A DNA stretch of 64,000 nucleotides, from the NCBI GenBank assembly GCA_023375675.1, contig JALQBC010000005.1, positions 1,426,001 through 1,490,000 of the forward strand, in the 5' to 3' direction. The stretch is from Cytospora piceicola. Taxonomy: Eukaryota > Ascomycota > Sordariomycetes > Diaporthales > Cytosporaceae. The position numbers and the translations under genes are program-made. This document shows positions 48,137 to 60,453 of the stretch, piece by piece (position 1 is the first letter of the stretch; the number at the start of each line of letters is the position of its first letter). The notes beneath the pieces are model-generated. The model did no database searches and was not told the origin of the DNA. It worked only from the letters and a program-made list of their open reading frames with translations.

Positions 48137-48878
48137 TGTTGCTGGGTGATAACAGGGTGTGCGATGAATCGCTACAGACCTCACTTCATTTCGAGTACGA
48201 AAGACAATCAACGGCAAGGTACGAAGGTATGTGCAGCATATGTGCCCTTTTGTAATTGTTTGATATCAGTCTCCTTTCTTCCGCTCTTACACCCACCATC
48301 CACGACCCCTTCTAGTCTTTGAGCTTTCCGAGCAAGCGAATTACAAACAGCGCTTATCTGGCTTATTTTCTGTTATTCTGCTTGCTCATCGCCGTACCCG
48401 AAGCGTCTTCAACTTCTTGAAGATCCGCCGTTTCCCGATATCACTTCCTTTGCCGATGTCAGCTGACCATCTCACACATGGGATTCCCGACGGGAATGTC
48501 GCGTAAGTTTGCCTATGGCTTGAAGGATTCTTACTACTGTATCAATTGCCATGTGGCGTCTGACTACACAAAGCCTAGAGATAAGCTCGCGCTGAGACGT
48601 GAAGATCGATGCTATCTTTCGGCCCTCAGTTGAGCTAGAGCCTCATCGCCGGCCCTGAGTTGGACTTCAAAAAAGCATCCGGTGCCCGAGAATCACACTT
48701 ATCGGGGATGCTGATGCGATGGCTCTGACCCAACAGCCGGCACAGGACTGGGACGGGGTACGGGATGTGCTGGGCCATTCAAAAATGTCTAAATAGCTCC
48801 TCGTTTGTCTCATTTCTTTTGCTGTTTGTGATCTCGAGCACGATACGCCATTGCAGTTCAAGGAAAGGGATTGTCATT
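48137..48878. promoter_or_regulatory. Shared bidirectional promoter of the PKS pair
   Basis: 742 bases separate the two PKS start codons, so both genes must be driven from here. A perfect palindrome ATTCCCG-A-CGGGAAT lies at 48483-48497, and a direct repeat CGGCCCT(C/G)AGTTG lies at 48620-48632 and 48650-48662, 30 bases apart. Both contain CGG words typical of Zn2Cys6 binding sites. A shared control region would co-regulate the two synthases. No transcription factor gene was found in the window. Confidence 0.65.
48483..48497. promoter_or_regulatory. Perfect 7+1+7 palindrome, candidate operator
   Basis: ATTCCCGACGGGAAT: seven-base arms around a central A, near the middle of the shared PKS promoter. 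Symmetry, CGG content and position make it the best candidate for a pathway regulator site. Its use is inferred. Confidence 0.5.
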
Positions 48879-51800
48879 ATGCCTTCTCCCTCTGCAAATA
48901 TGGCCAACGATACACCCATCGCGGTCGTGGGTCTGGCCTGTCGTTTCCCCGGCGACGCCAGCAGTCCATCCAAGTTCTGGGATATGCTGAAGGAGGGCAG
49001 AGGTAAGTTGCAGACATGAACCATACAGGAGTCTCATCAAGGACGATCGTGCGCTGACATTATGACACATGCAGATGCATACTCTCCAACGTCGAGCAGA
49101 TGGAACTCAGACGCCTTCTACCACCCCAACACGTCCCGCACCAACACTATCCCCACCAAAGGCGGGCATTTCCTTAAAGAAGACCCGTATGTCTACGATG
49201 CGGCCTTTTTCAACATCACGGCGACCGAGGCCGTTGCCCTTGATCCCAAGCAGCGCATCGCCATGGAGGTCACGTACGAGGCACTCGAGAACGCCAACTT
49301 GAGTCTGCAGGACATTAGCGGTACTCAGACAACCTGCTACATCGGCTCTGCAGTTAGTGATTATCGTGACTCGGTGATACGAGACTTTATGCAGAACCCA
49401 AAGTACCACCTCCTCGGGACGGGCGAGGAGATGATTTCCAATCGCATCTCGCACTTCCTTAACATCCATGGCCCCAGTGCCACCATCTCGACGGCCTGCT
49501 CGTCGAGTCTCATGGCCACCCACATGGCTGTGCAGAGCATCAGGTCGGGCGAGTCCGACATGGCCATCACGGGCGGCGTCGGGCTCATGCTCACACCCGA
49601 CTTCACAACGCACCTGGCAAACCTGTCCTTCCTCAACCCGGACGGCCAGTCGAGGGCTTTTGACGAGAGTGCCGGTGGCTACGGTCGTGGCGAGGGCTGT
49701 GGCATCATCATCTTGAAGCGGCTCGACAAGGCACTCGCAGACGGCGACAGCATCCGCTCTGTGATTCGAGCGACTGGTGCTAACTCGGACGGCTATACAC
49801 AAGGCGGTGAGGAATTCCATCCCTATTCTGAGGATCACTAGAGATGAAGTGTTTATCTGACCATGTGTTTTTCTGTTTGCAGTGACAATGCCATCGCTGG
49901 AGGCTCAGGCAGCCCTCATCAAGCATGTCTATGAGTCTCACGAGTTGGATTTCGGCTCGACTCAATATGTTGAGGCGCACGGCACTGGTACCAAAGCCGG
50001 TGATCCGATCGAGGCCGAGGCCATTTATTCCACCATCGGAAAGGGGGCATCCGGGAAGAGAAGGGGAAAGCTGTGGATAGGAAGCGCCAAGCCCAACGTG
50101 AGACTATTTCCCGACCACGATCCTACATATTTGGAGTCAATGCTAACACGGCACAAAATAGATTGGTCACCTGGAGCCCGCTGCCGGCGTAGCATCCATT
50201 ATCAAGGGTGTTCTGGCTCTGGAGCACGGCTTGATCCCGCCAAACGTCCGCTTCCAGAATCCTAACCCGGCTATACCCTTCAACGAGTGGAACATGGCTG
50301 TGCCCACTGAGCTCACCCCTTGGCCTATGGCCCACACCAAGCGTGTGAGTGTCAACGGCTTCGGAATGGGCGGGACGAACGGCCATGTGGTCCTGGAAGC
50401 CTTCAACCCAGCCTCCAAGACCATTGCCAACGGCACCCCGAAACTACTCAACACAATCAACCCCACAGCCAAGTCGCACAGCAAGACCCGACTCTTCACT
50501 TTCAGTAGTCACGACCAAGCCGGATTCAAGCGCAATGCCACGACACTGGCCGAGCACCTTGCCAGCCTCGGCCCGGCTGCATCGAGCCCCGACTATCTGG
50601 CCAGTCTTGCCAACACCCTCTCCGGGGCACGATCTCGACTCTCGTGGAGGGCCACCTGTGTCGCAGATAACACGGTAGAACTCCGCGACTACCTGACCAC
50701 TCGCCCAGGAGAGGATGCTTCTCGGGATAACAGCTCCAGTGACGGTCCCAAGCGCATCGGCTTTGTCTTTACGGGGCAAGGCGCGCAATGGGCACGCATG
50801 GGCATTGAGATGCTGGACCGCCCTGTCTTTGGGGCCTCGGTCGCCAAATCTACCCAGTTCCTTCGCGACATGGGCTGCTCCTGGGATCCCATATCCGAGC
50901 TTCTCAGAAGCCAAGAAGACGGCTCCCGCCTCAGCCAGCCCGAAATAAGCCAACCTATCTGCTCGGTGCTCCAGATCGCCCTTGTCGACGAGCTGCGTGC
51001 GTGGGGCGTCACGCCGTCCCGGGTAGTCGGGCACTCAAGTGGCGAGATCGCCGCAGCCTACAGCATTGGAGCACTGGGCCACCGTGACGCTATCGCGGCC
51101 GCCTACTTCCGGGGCGTGGCTGCGACCAAACTTCGCAAGGAGACTCCGGACCTGAAGCTCAGCATGATGGCCGTGGGGTGCTCGCGCGATGAGGCCGACG
51201 ACCTAATATCCCAGACTAGATTCACCAACGGCGGCAAGGCAACGGTCGCCTGTGTCAACTCACCGTCGAGCGTGACGCTGTCGGGCGACGTTGACTCGCT
51301 CGAGCAGCTACGGGCCGTGCTGGACGAGCGCAAGGTGTTTGCAAGGCGGCTGAAGGTCGAGATGGCCTATCACAGCACATATATGAACAGGGTTATGGAC
51401 CATTACCTCTCAACTATTGCCGAAATCGAGCCCTTGCCATCATTTGAGGGTCAAGGTACGATGGTGTCGAGTGTTACAGGCTTCGAGATCAGCCCCGAGG
51501 CACTGGGACCCTATTACTGGGTGCGAAACCTAGTCTCGCCCGTGCTGTTTTCCGACGCGGTGAAGGAGCTTGTTTCCCCAGATGATGGCGATGGCAATAC
51601 GGTTGACTACCTAATTGAGGTCGGTCCTCACAGCGCCCTTGGCGGGCCAGTTGAGCAGATCCTAGGCCACCACGGCATCGAAAAGGTCGGCTACGAGTCA
51701 ATGCTTACGCGCGGCAAGGATGCGCTGAAGACGAGCCTACAACTTGCGTCTAAGCTATTCCTCGCCGGCCTCACTATAGATATTGCCCAAGTTAACGGCG

Positions 51801-54800
51801 ACCTGAATGCTCGCCACTTGACGGATCTACCCCCTTACCAGTGGAACCACTCCAAGGCCTTCCGCCACGAGACGCGCATCCAGCGGGAGCTCGTGACACG
51901 CCGGTTCCCAAACAAGAGCCTCCTCGGAGCGGAGAGTGCTATGATGGATGAGACCCAGCATGTCTGGCGTAACTTCATCCGGCTGTCCGATGAGCCCTGG
52001 ATACGTGGCCATACCATTGGCAGCACAGTGCTACTGCCTGCGGCGGGCATGGTCAGTATGGCACTTGCAGCTGCGCAGCAATTAGCCGAACCCGAGAAGA
52101 CTCTGCGTTCACTGCGGCTGCGTGAAGTCTCCTTCTTTGCTGCTATGGCGCTGCCCGAGGAGTCAGCAACCGAGGTTATCACCACGCTGCGGCCGCATCT
52201 CATTGGCACGTCTGGCTCCAGCTCCGCCACGTGGTGGGAGTTCACAATCTCGTCATGCGTCGGTGTCGACCAGCTGCGTGATAACTGCCGTGGCTTGGTC
52301 GCTCTCGAGTATAAGGAGTCGACGAGTACCCAGATGGCCTACGAGAATGCCCAGCTTGAGGCCGCCCGGGTCGCTGACTACCACCGCATCGTCAAGGAGT
52401 GTCCTGACACGCTTTCCAAGTCGGAGTTCTACGCCCAGTGTGCCAAAATCTCGTGGAACTACGGCGAGCTCTTCCAGGGAGTGGAAAGGGTTCACCTCGG
52501 CGACGGTCAGACCGCGTACGATATCAAGCTCGTCGACCTTGGCGAGACATATAGTAGGGATCTGGAGCGCCCGTTCCTGATCCATGGTGCCGCCCTCGAT
52601 GCTATCATCCACGGCGCGCTTGGCGGCACCTTCAGGAACAACAGCTTCCAGCAGGAAAAGCCGCTGCTGCCCACCTACATCGGCGAGCTCGAGATCTCAA
52701 TGGACATCCCCGACGACGTTGGCTATGTCCTGCCCACGTCGTGCATGTCCAAGAAGCTCGGCTTTAACGCACTCTCCTCGAATATCGTCTCGTTTGACGA
52801 CGCCGTCTCCAGGACGTTCCTGTCCATGACCGACTTCCGGCTCACGGAGCTGGGGAACGACGACAAGCAGGACGACGGCAAGGTCGAGGTTGACCCGGCT
52901 GAGATTACCTCCGAGGTCCGCTGGAATTATGCGCTCGAGGTCATGAAGCCCGAGGAGATCGCAAGTGTGGTTTCTGCAGTTTCCCCTGAAGACAGGGCAG
53001 TCGAGGTACGTGGTCTCCGTGTATAGGGTATCTCATTGATGCCGATTTTCAATTCTCAAGAAGGAAGACTTGCTAACGTATGCTCAAGCTCCTTCACATG
53101 CTCATCCACGACAACCCCGCGGCGACTGTTATTGAACTTGTCTCCGACAGCGAGACAATTTCGCAAGCAACCGTGCCGCGGCTGCCCAAAGGTACCATTA
53201 TTTCAAGCCAGGTGAAGTATGCTGTGGTTGCAGGCACCAACGCAGACTTGGATAAGTCTTCCTTGTTCGGGGATGCATTCTTACTGGGCCGTGCCGATGA
53301 ACCCTTGCCCACTGACATCACCCCGGCGGATTTGCTGGTCGTTACTCAGTCACTAAGCAGTGTCGAGGACGTGGAGAACGTCTTGATTCGTCTGGCTGGT
53401 TTCAGCAAGCCGAATGCGGCCATCATTCTCGCTATCGACAGCCAAGCCGCAACTGCGTTGGGAGCAAAGGGATTCCAATCTGTGTTTGCCACCGATGGCG
53501 CTGCACTTTATAAACAGAAAGCCGAGCATACCAATGGCGTGAATGGCGTTAATGGCGCGGCTTCAAGCAAGCGTGACTTTGTCATCATTGAGCCGTCCAC
53601 TCCCTCGAGCGCCGTCAAGTCATTCTCCAGCGCCTTGCAGAGGGTCCTAGGAGAGGAATGCCACAATTCGGTAGCCAGGTCATGGGCAGACCTCAGCTTT
53701 CAAGGCACGGACGGGACCGAGAACAAGGCATTCATCTCCCTCGTAGAACTGGAGATGCCGCTCCTGGACAACCTCTCCGAGCCTGACTTTGACAAGGTGA
53801 AGAAGCTGGTCTGTCATTGTGAGCACCTCCTTTGGATCACTGGCGCCCACAGTCCGTCCATGGCCGTCGTCGACGGCCTTTCTCGAACGGCGAGGAACGA
53901 GAATGCGAGTCTCAAGTTCCAGGTCCTCCACCTCCTCAGCAACCCGGACACGGCATTGCAACATGGGCCGTCCCTCGCCGTCCGCCTTGCGACGTCGAGC
54001 ACCAAGGACGACGAGTTCCGCGAACGTGATGGTCTGCTCAAGGTCAGCCGCTTCTTCAACAGCGTCGCTGGCAACGAGGCGGTGCGTTACTGTCTCGAGG
54101 ATTCCGTTCGTGTCCAGACCTTGAAGGAGAACGATACGCCCGAGGCCCTCAGGCTTACAATCGGGAAGCCGGGTCTGCTAGACTCGCTGGCTTTTATTCA
54201 CGATGAGCGATTTGATAACACTCTTGGCGATATGGAAGTCGAGGTCGATGTCAAGGCGACGGGCGTGAAGTAAGTTTCACTTGTTGCCTATAGATCCCAC
54301 CAGATAGATAGAAACACTAACACCGCATGCAGTTTCAAGGACGTTATGGCGTCAATGGGCCTAGTCGAGGTATCACTCATCGGCCACGAAGCAAGCGGCA
54401 CCGTCGTTGCCACTGGCATCAAGGCCGCCTCACGGTTCCAGCCCGGGGACCGCGTCGTCGTCTCCGGGGAGGGGATGCACGCGACCAGGCTCCGGAGCGA
54501 CCACCGGCTGGCCGTCAAGATCCCCGACTCCATGTCCTTCGAGGAGGCTGCCGTGCTGCCGACCGTGCATGCCACGGCGTACCACGCCCTCGTCAACGTC
54601 GCTAAGCTGCGCCCGGGACAGTCAGTCCTTATCCACGCGGCGGCGGGCGGCGTGGGGCAGGCTGCGCTGCAACTGGCTAATCACATGGGCCTTGTGGCTT
54701 ATGTGACGGTTGGTAGTGAGGATAAGCGCGCGCTGGTTATGGATAAGTATGGTGTGCCCGAGGCGCATGTGTTTAACTCGCGTGACGCAAGCTTTGTGAA

Positions 54801-56616
54801 GGCTATTAAGCGTGTTACGGGTGGGCGTGGCGTTGACTGTGTGTTGAACTCGTGAGTTGCCCATGGGAGCAGTTGTATAATACCCCCTTGGCTCTTTCTC
54901 ACGATTACTGACTTTCCAACGTGTAGGCTGTCGGGAGAGCTCCTGCGCGCATCGTGGGAGTGTGTCGCTATGTTCGGCACCTTTGTCGAGATCGGCCTGC
55001 GTGATATCACCAACAATATGCGCCTTGATATGCGGCCCTTTATCAAGTGCACCACCTTCGCTTTTATCAACCTAACCAACTTCTTCGACGACCACAAGGA
55101 TATTGCCGGCCAGATCCTGCAGGACATGTTCGACCTCGTGCACAAGGGGGTGCTGTACGCGCCGAGCCCCCTGACGGCGTACCCCGTCGGCGAGATCGAG
55201 ACGGCCTTCCGCACCATGCAGCGCGGCAAGCACCGCGGCAAGCTGGCCCTGTCGTATCCCGAGGGCGCCCAGGCAAAGGTGTACCGCCGCGCGAAGGACG
55301 CCCTCAAGCTCGACCCCGCTGCCACTTACCTTATTGTCGGCGGGCTGGGCGGGTTGGGCCGCAGTCTCGCGCGCGAGTTCGTCGCGTGCGGTGCGCGGAA
55401 TGTTGCGTTTCTGTCCCGTTCGGGCGCTGTTGGTGATGAGGCGAGATCTCTTGTCGAGGAGCTCTCGGCACATGGTACACAGGTCAAGGCGTACCGAGCT
55501 GATGTTGCTGATGAGACGTCGTTCCTCGCTGCTATGGAGCAGTGCTCGAGAGAGCTTCCGCCTGTTCGGGGCGTTGTGCAGGTTAGTTCTCCCACATCAA
55601 GAGCATTTGGTTGTGGGGTGTCTGGCAAGATGTTTTGGGTGTCTTGTGAGGCAAAGGTCTCAAAATATTTGCTTGTTTCACCTCTTGGGACATATTGATT
55701 GCAAGATGCTAATCAGGAATGTGTGAAACAGATGGCCATGGTGCTACGCGATAGTGTACTCGAGAACATGTCATATGCAGACTGGACGATTCCCATGCGG
55801 CCCAAAGTGCAAGGAACATGGAACCTGCACCGCTTCTTCGACCACTCCCGGCCCCTCGACTTCTTCATCGCCTGCTCGTCCGTTTCAGGCGTGTGCGGCA
55901 ACGCTGGCCAGGCGCAATACGCCGCGGGCAACACCTACCAGGATGCGCTGGCTCAGCACCGGCGCGCCAACGGGCTCAAGGCCGTGTCCGTCAACCTGGG
56001 CATCATGCGCGACGTCGGCGCCATCGCGGAGACGGCCGGTGTCGGAAACAACCTCTCGCTGTGGGAAGACGTCATCGGCATCCGCGAGCCGGCCTTCCAC
56101 GCCCTCGTCAAGAGCCTCATCGCCCGCCAGCGCGACGGCGACGGCGACGGCGACGCGTGCCCCGCCCAGGTATGCACCGGCCTGGGCTCCGCCGACCTCA
56201 TCGCCGCGCACGGCCTTGCCCTGCCGTACTACTTTGCCGACCCACGCCTGGGGCCCCTGGCCGTGACGAGCGCCGCTGCCCAGACGTCGTCGTCGTCGTC
56301 TGGCGAGCAGGGCGGCGCCGCATCCCTCGCGTCGCGCCTCGCAGGGGCTGGCGCAGAGCAGGCTGGCGAGGTCATCCTGGACGCGCTGGTGCGCAAGGTC
56401 GCCGACATGCTGCAGATCCCGGCATCCGAGGTGGACCCGGGCCGGCCTATGTACCGCTACGGCGTGGACTCGCTCGTGGCGCTCGAGGTGAGGAACTGGA
56501 TCACGAGGGAGCTCAAGGCGAACGTGGCGCTGCTAGAGATTCTGGCGGCCGTACCGATGGCGGTCTTTGCGGCCAAGATTGCTGAGAAGAGCAAGTTGGT
56601 CGCGGGGGCAGAATGA
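48879..56616 (+). CDS. Highly reducing polyketide synthase (KS-AT-DH-ER-KR-ACP)
   Basis: Iterative type I PKS of 2384 aa. Exons: 48879-49002, 49075-49806, 49883-50097, 50162-53005, 53089-54269, 54333-54851, 54927-55581 and 55732-56616; all phases agree. KS about 8-430 with Cys183 (TACSSSL), His318 (HGTGT) and His360. AT about 555-870 with Ser649 (GHSSGE). DH about 935-1240 with His974 ([11 protein letters not shown]). Then a non-catalytic spacer with no SAM motif, so no C-methylation is expected. ER about 1660-1980 (AAAGGVGQ near 1801). KR from about 2000 (GGLGGLG; SSVSG and YAAGN active-site region). ACP with Ser2337 (GVDSL). There is no thioesterase, so the chain must be handed on, presumably to the SAT domain of the adjacent synthase. 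KS and domain order resemble partners in resorcylic acid lactone pathways (radicicol, hypothemycin, zearalenone type). [10 protein letters not shown] was chosen as the start; an internal ATG lies at 48900. Confidence 0.95.
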
Positions 56617-58787
56617 GATGCTGTGATGCAGGAATGTTTGGCGCTTTTCAATATTAGACAGACTTCGAGTGTTTTATCTAAGAACTTGTGTTTTATCATT
56701 GGGAAGGCAATGGACTAAAGTGTGAACAACTCCGCAGTCTGCTATTAAAATGAAAACACTTGTATGCTAACCCGGGATTTCCCACGGCCTCATAAATATT
56801 ATGTGAAGATTACTGAGTACTACCACCCAAATAAAGTATGTCTCCTTGCTTATATGCATACACATGTAGGTAGGCCTGCTTCCATGGTCGAATTCGTACC
56901 TATGAGAAATGGACGAAACTGCAAATGAAGAAATCCCTTCCATACATAATTAGTGAGACTGACCTTGGCTATTCAGATTCGATATGCAGTTAGTTGATTT
57001 CAGGACGGTGACCCATCGAAGACCGTTCATCCATTGGGAATAAAAATCAAGTCATTTGGATATTATAGAGAACTTTATGTTCTAGTACCATTCTACCATT
57101 CTAATAATGTACCTTCCTACCCAAAAATTAGGGTTCACGAGTTGTGTTCCATTCGAAACAGGGAACATTTCAAGTAGGTGAATTCCTGCTGTCTAAGTAG
57201 ATCATTCGTGATGAAAGAGTGGATTGAATTCAATGTTGGGTTTTGCTCATATGTTCACACGTTCCGTAATACTTGCACAGCCTTGATACCACATGATGGT
57301 TTCGAATTTTCTTGAGGAGAGGGGGGCCGCTTTCCATGGTTGCATTCAGTATCCCTTCAAGTTGACACCCGCTGCGATTACCGAGTTATACCTTTCACCC
57401 TGGAAGGTTTTGTCACAATGCTGGATAGCCCAAATGCGCAGACAAGCAAGTACTTCTAATCTGGCTACTCATAACCTTCGTATTTGAGCCAAAGTAAACA
57501 TACATAGGGATCCATTCATAATAAATAGGCTCTGCTCTCATATCACGCACACCGCTACTTCTGTCGCCTAACCTAGATTCGTATGATACATAGGGTACCC
57601 TAGGGTACTTAAAAAGGTTTGACCTGGAAAAGCCATATACGTGCTACCCACACTGCCTGTCAGAGTATTACAGAAGTAGGTAAGGCCTGGTCACACATTG
57701 TGTAACTTCAAAGCTATATTCATACTTAATAATACCAGGTTACAATGTTACATTCTCGTCATAATCATGGAGGAGGTCATCAATCTGATAGGTTTCCACT
57801 CAGCTGGACTTAGATACCCAATACTTGAACATGCTTAGCAATACCACACCGAATACTAAGGGGGAGCTTACATCGTCCGCTTCGAATGTTGTCCTACCAT
57901 GTATCACGGGCTATTCGGGCTTTTCAACCGTAAAGATGAGTGGTATTGATAAGCAGCCCCCGTAAACTAGCTACCATGATATATGAAACAGTTAATTGCT
58001 CGTTTACGGACGACTAAAATCTATCCGTTGGTCTCACCGAAGAAGGATTGGGCTGGCAACCCTCTGATGTTACCCCCCTGTGTTGTTCGGGAACGCTAAT
58101 ACAACATTCTCACCGAATGGGATTTATCCCGCCGTGATCAGTTCGATGCTACTACTAGTTACCCTACTTTCTGATCCGGTCGCCGGGAATCCTTCCTCGG
58201 ACTGCTCATTTTCGACTTGTCACAGTTGGGCAATGTCGTACATGATGACGAATGCCAACCGTACTTTGAAGAAAGGCCAGTCTTGCCATTCTTGGCGGCC
58301 GCAAGTTAGGCGCCAGCATCATATGAGAACTGACAAAAGCAGCCATGGGTGTATTTCGCGGACTTGGGCCTGGCCCAGGCTCAAGAGCTTAGACTTGTGG
58401 CTACTCGGTGAAAAAAAACATTCCCGAAGTCCCATGTCTCGACCCAAGAGTCGCTAGACGCGATCATCGGGCAGCTCATAAAGATTGCCGTCGGGATGAG
58501 ATAGAGCCACATCGGCGTTCGGGGATGACTGTGGTCAAGTCCCATGGGGGTGAACGAGGCGGCTGAAACAAGCACGAGTTGCAAGATAATGCAGGCATGA
58601 TGACCAGACGACCCAGGCCACGTTGGCGAGACTCATCAGAGTCACGTTGTGGAATGTATGTATGTATATCTATGTACAGACGCACAGCCAGGGCGTGTTC
58701 GTTCCGGGACCATGGTGGTTGGCGACTGAGATTCAATCACCACTGCACTCACTGGATAGCCACGGCAGTGCTTAGCAGACTGAAACC
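56617..58787. other. Intergenic region inside the cluster
   Basis: About 2.2 kb, AT-rich in its first part. It holds the 3' flank of the reducing PKS and the promoter of the monooxygenase. Two CGGGAAT/ATTCCCG half-palindromes occur at 58184-58190 and 58420-58426. Frames at 57293-57487 and 58080-58457 have no recognised domain. A GTAT-repeat stretch lies at about 58654-58668. Confidence 0.45.
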
Positions 58788-60453
58788 ATGGATATCATCA
58801 TCGTGGGCGCCGGGATCGCCGGCCTCGGTGCAGGAGTTGGTCTGCGCAGGGCTGGCCACAGAGTAATGGTCTGTTTCCATTCCTCACTACCTAATAGTCA
58901 CCCCTGAATTCTTTTCACTGACACATGGGCTGCACACGCAGATCCTCGAACAATCCTCCCTCCTGCACGAGGTAGGGGCGGCCATCACCATCAAGCCCAA
59001 CGCTTCCCGGGTCCTGCAGTCCTGGGAGTTCATCCCGGAGCAGTCCGGCATGGTGGCCATACGCAGGGGCACCCTTATCGACGGCACGAACATGCAGGTC
59101 TTGGTCCCCAACTATTACAAGGACTGCGACGCCATGTACGCCGTCCACCGGGAGGACCTCCACAACCAGCTGAGGCTGCTGGCCACCCGGGAGGAGGGCC
59201 TTGGGCGCCCGTGTGAGGTCCGGGTGCGGTCCAAGGTTGTTGAATATGTGAGTACGCAGGAGATCTTGGGATGTTACTCTCAATAATTCGGATGAGGAAA
59301 GGGTGGACAGGCTGGAATATCGCTGACATATACGTGCTACCAGGATGCCGAGAATGGCAGGGTCACGACCGAGGACGGCGAGGTCCTGCAGGCCGATCTC
59401 GTTGTTGCCGCGGATGGTGTCCATTCGAAAGCTGTCAAGCACGTCCTCGGCGATGAGGTCGTCGAGGCCGGAGATACTGGCTGGGCGTGTATGCGGTGGC
59501 TGGTGCCGAGGGAGGACTTCCTCTCGGATCCGGAGACTGCACACATGATCCAGGACTCGACCACGAGGTACTTCACGGCAGCCGGGGGCGCCGCTGGACT
59601 GGTGTGGTATCCTTGTCGAAAGTATGTTGTGTCGTCTCTCCCTCAGACCTGCCTGCAACCTACTGACCATGTTGGTGGGAATATAGCAACGAAATGCAGA
59701 ATTTCCTGTATCTCTCACGAGAGTTCGACACGTCCCATGTGGGAGAAGGTAGAGATGGGTCCAGCCCAGCTTGTGAATCGACAAATGTTCCATTGCTAAT
59801 GCTGAGTGTGTCATGTAGATTTCCGAGCAATGGTAGAGCCGAGCATGCCGCTTGAATATGCCAGAGAGCATTTTGCCCCGGATGTGCAGACTGCAGTGGA
59901 GTAAGTTTGACAGTGGTGAACTGATGCATATCACATCAAACCAGATCACTTACTTACACATTACAATGATACAGAAAAGCGAAAGACGTGAAGTTTTGGA
60001 AATTGGTCGCCAGAGGGCCAATTTCCAAGTGGCACAAGGACCGACTTCTCCTGATCGGCGACGCAGCCCATCCCATGCTCACCTGTAAGACCATTTCCCT
60101 CGTAATACAAGTCTGAAGAAATCAAGGATTGCATTCTAACTCCGGGCACAGTCCAGGGCCAAGGTGGCGGACAGGCCATCGAGGATGGCGCAGCGCTCGG
60201 TGTCCTATTTGACCAGGTCCACGACAAAGGAGCCATAGAGGATCGTTTGCAGCTGTTTGAGAAGGTCAGGCGGAATAGAGGGTCGGCACTGCAGGTTCTG
60301 TCCAATACGAACCCCCCGGCACCGCAGAGTGTCCGCGATGCTGCTGCTGAGTACATTCCTGGTAGTAGGTTTGACTCTACTGACGACATCAACGAATACG
60401 TATTTTCGTTCGATGTGATTGCAGAGTCCAAGGCAGCGCTTGCTGCTGCATAG
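58788..60453 (+). CDS. FAD-dependent monooxygenase (salicylate hydroxylase-like)
   Basis: Class A flavoprotein hydroxylase of 406 aa in seven exons: 58788-58868, 58942-59247, 59344-59621, 59687-59748, 59819-59900, 59975-60084 and 60152-60453; all phases agree. The N-terminal dinucleotide motif [18 protein letters not shown] binds [14 protein letters not shown] is the conserved middle motif, and GDAAHPM (Asp299) contacts the FAD ribityl chain, followed by the [15 protein letters not shown] helix. There is no membrane anchor. Such enzymes hydroxylate phenolic rings using NAD(P)H and O2; in polyketide pathways they can hydroxylate or dearomatise the ring made by the non-reducing PKS. Its position next to the PKS pair makes tailoring of that product likely. 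The site of hydroxylation cannot be told from sequence. Confidence 0.9.

Noticed and set aside
58080..58457. 125-codon plus frame upstream of the monooxygenase
   Set aside because: A hydrophobic start is followed by random-looking sequence, with no second exon and no family similarity I can see.
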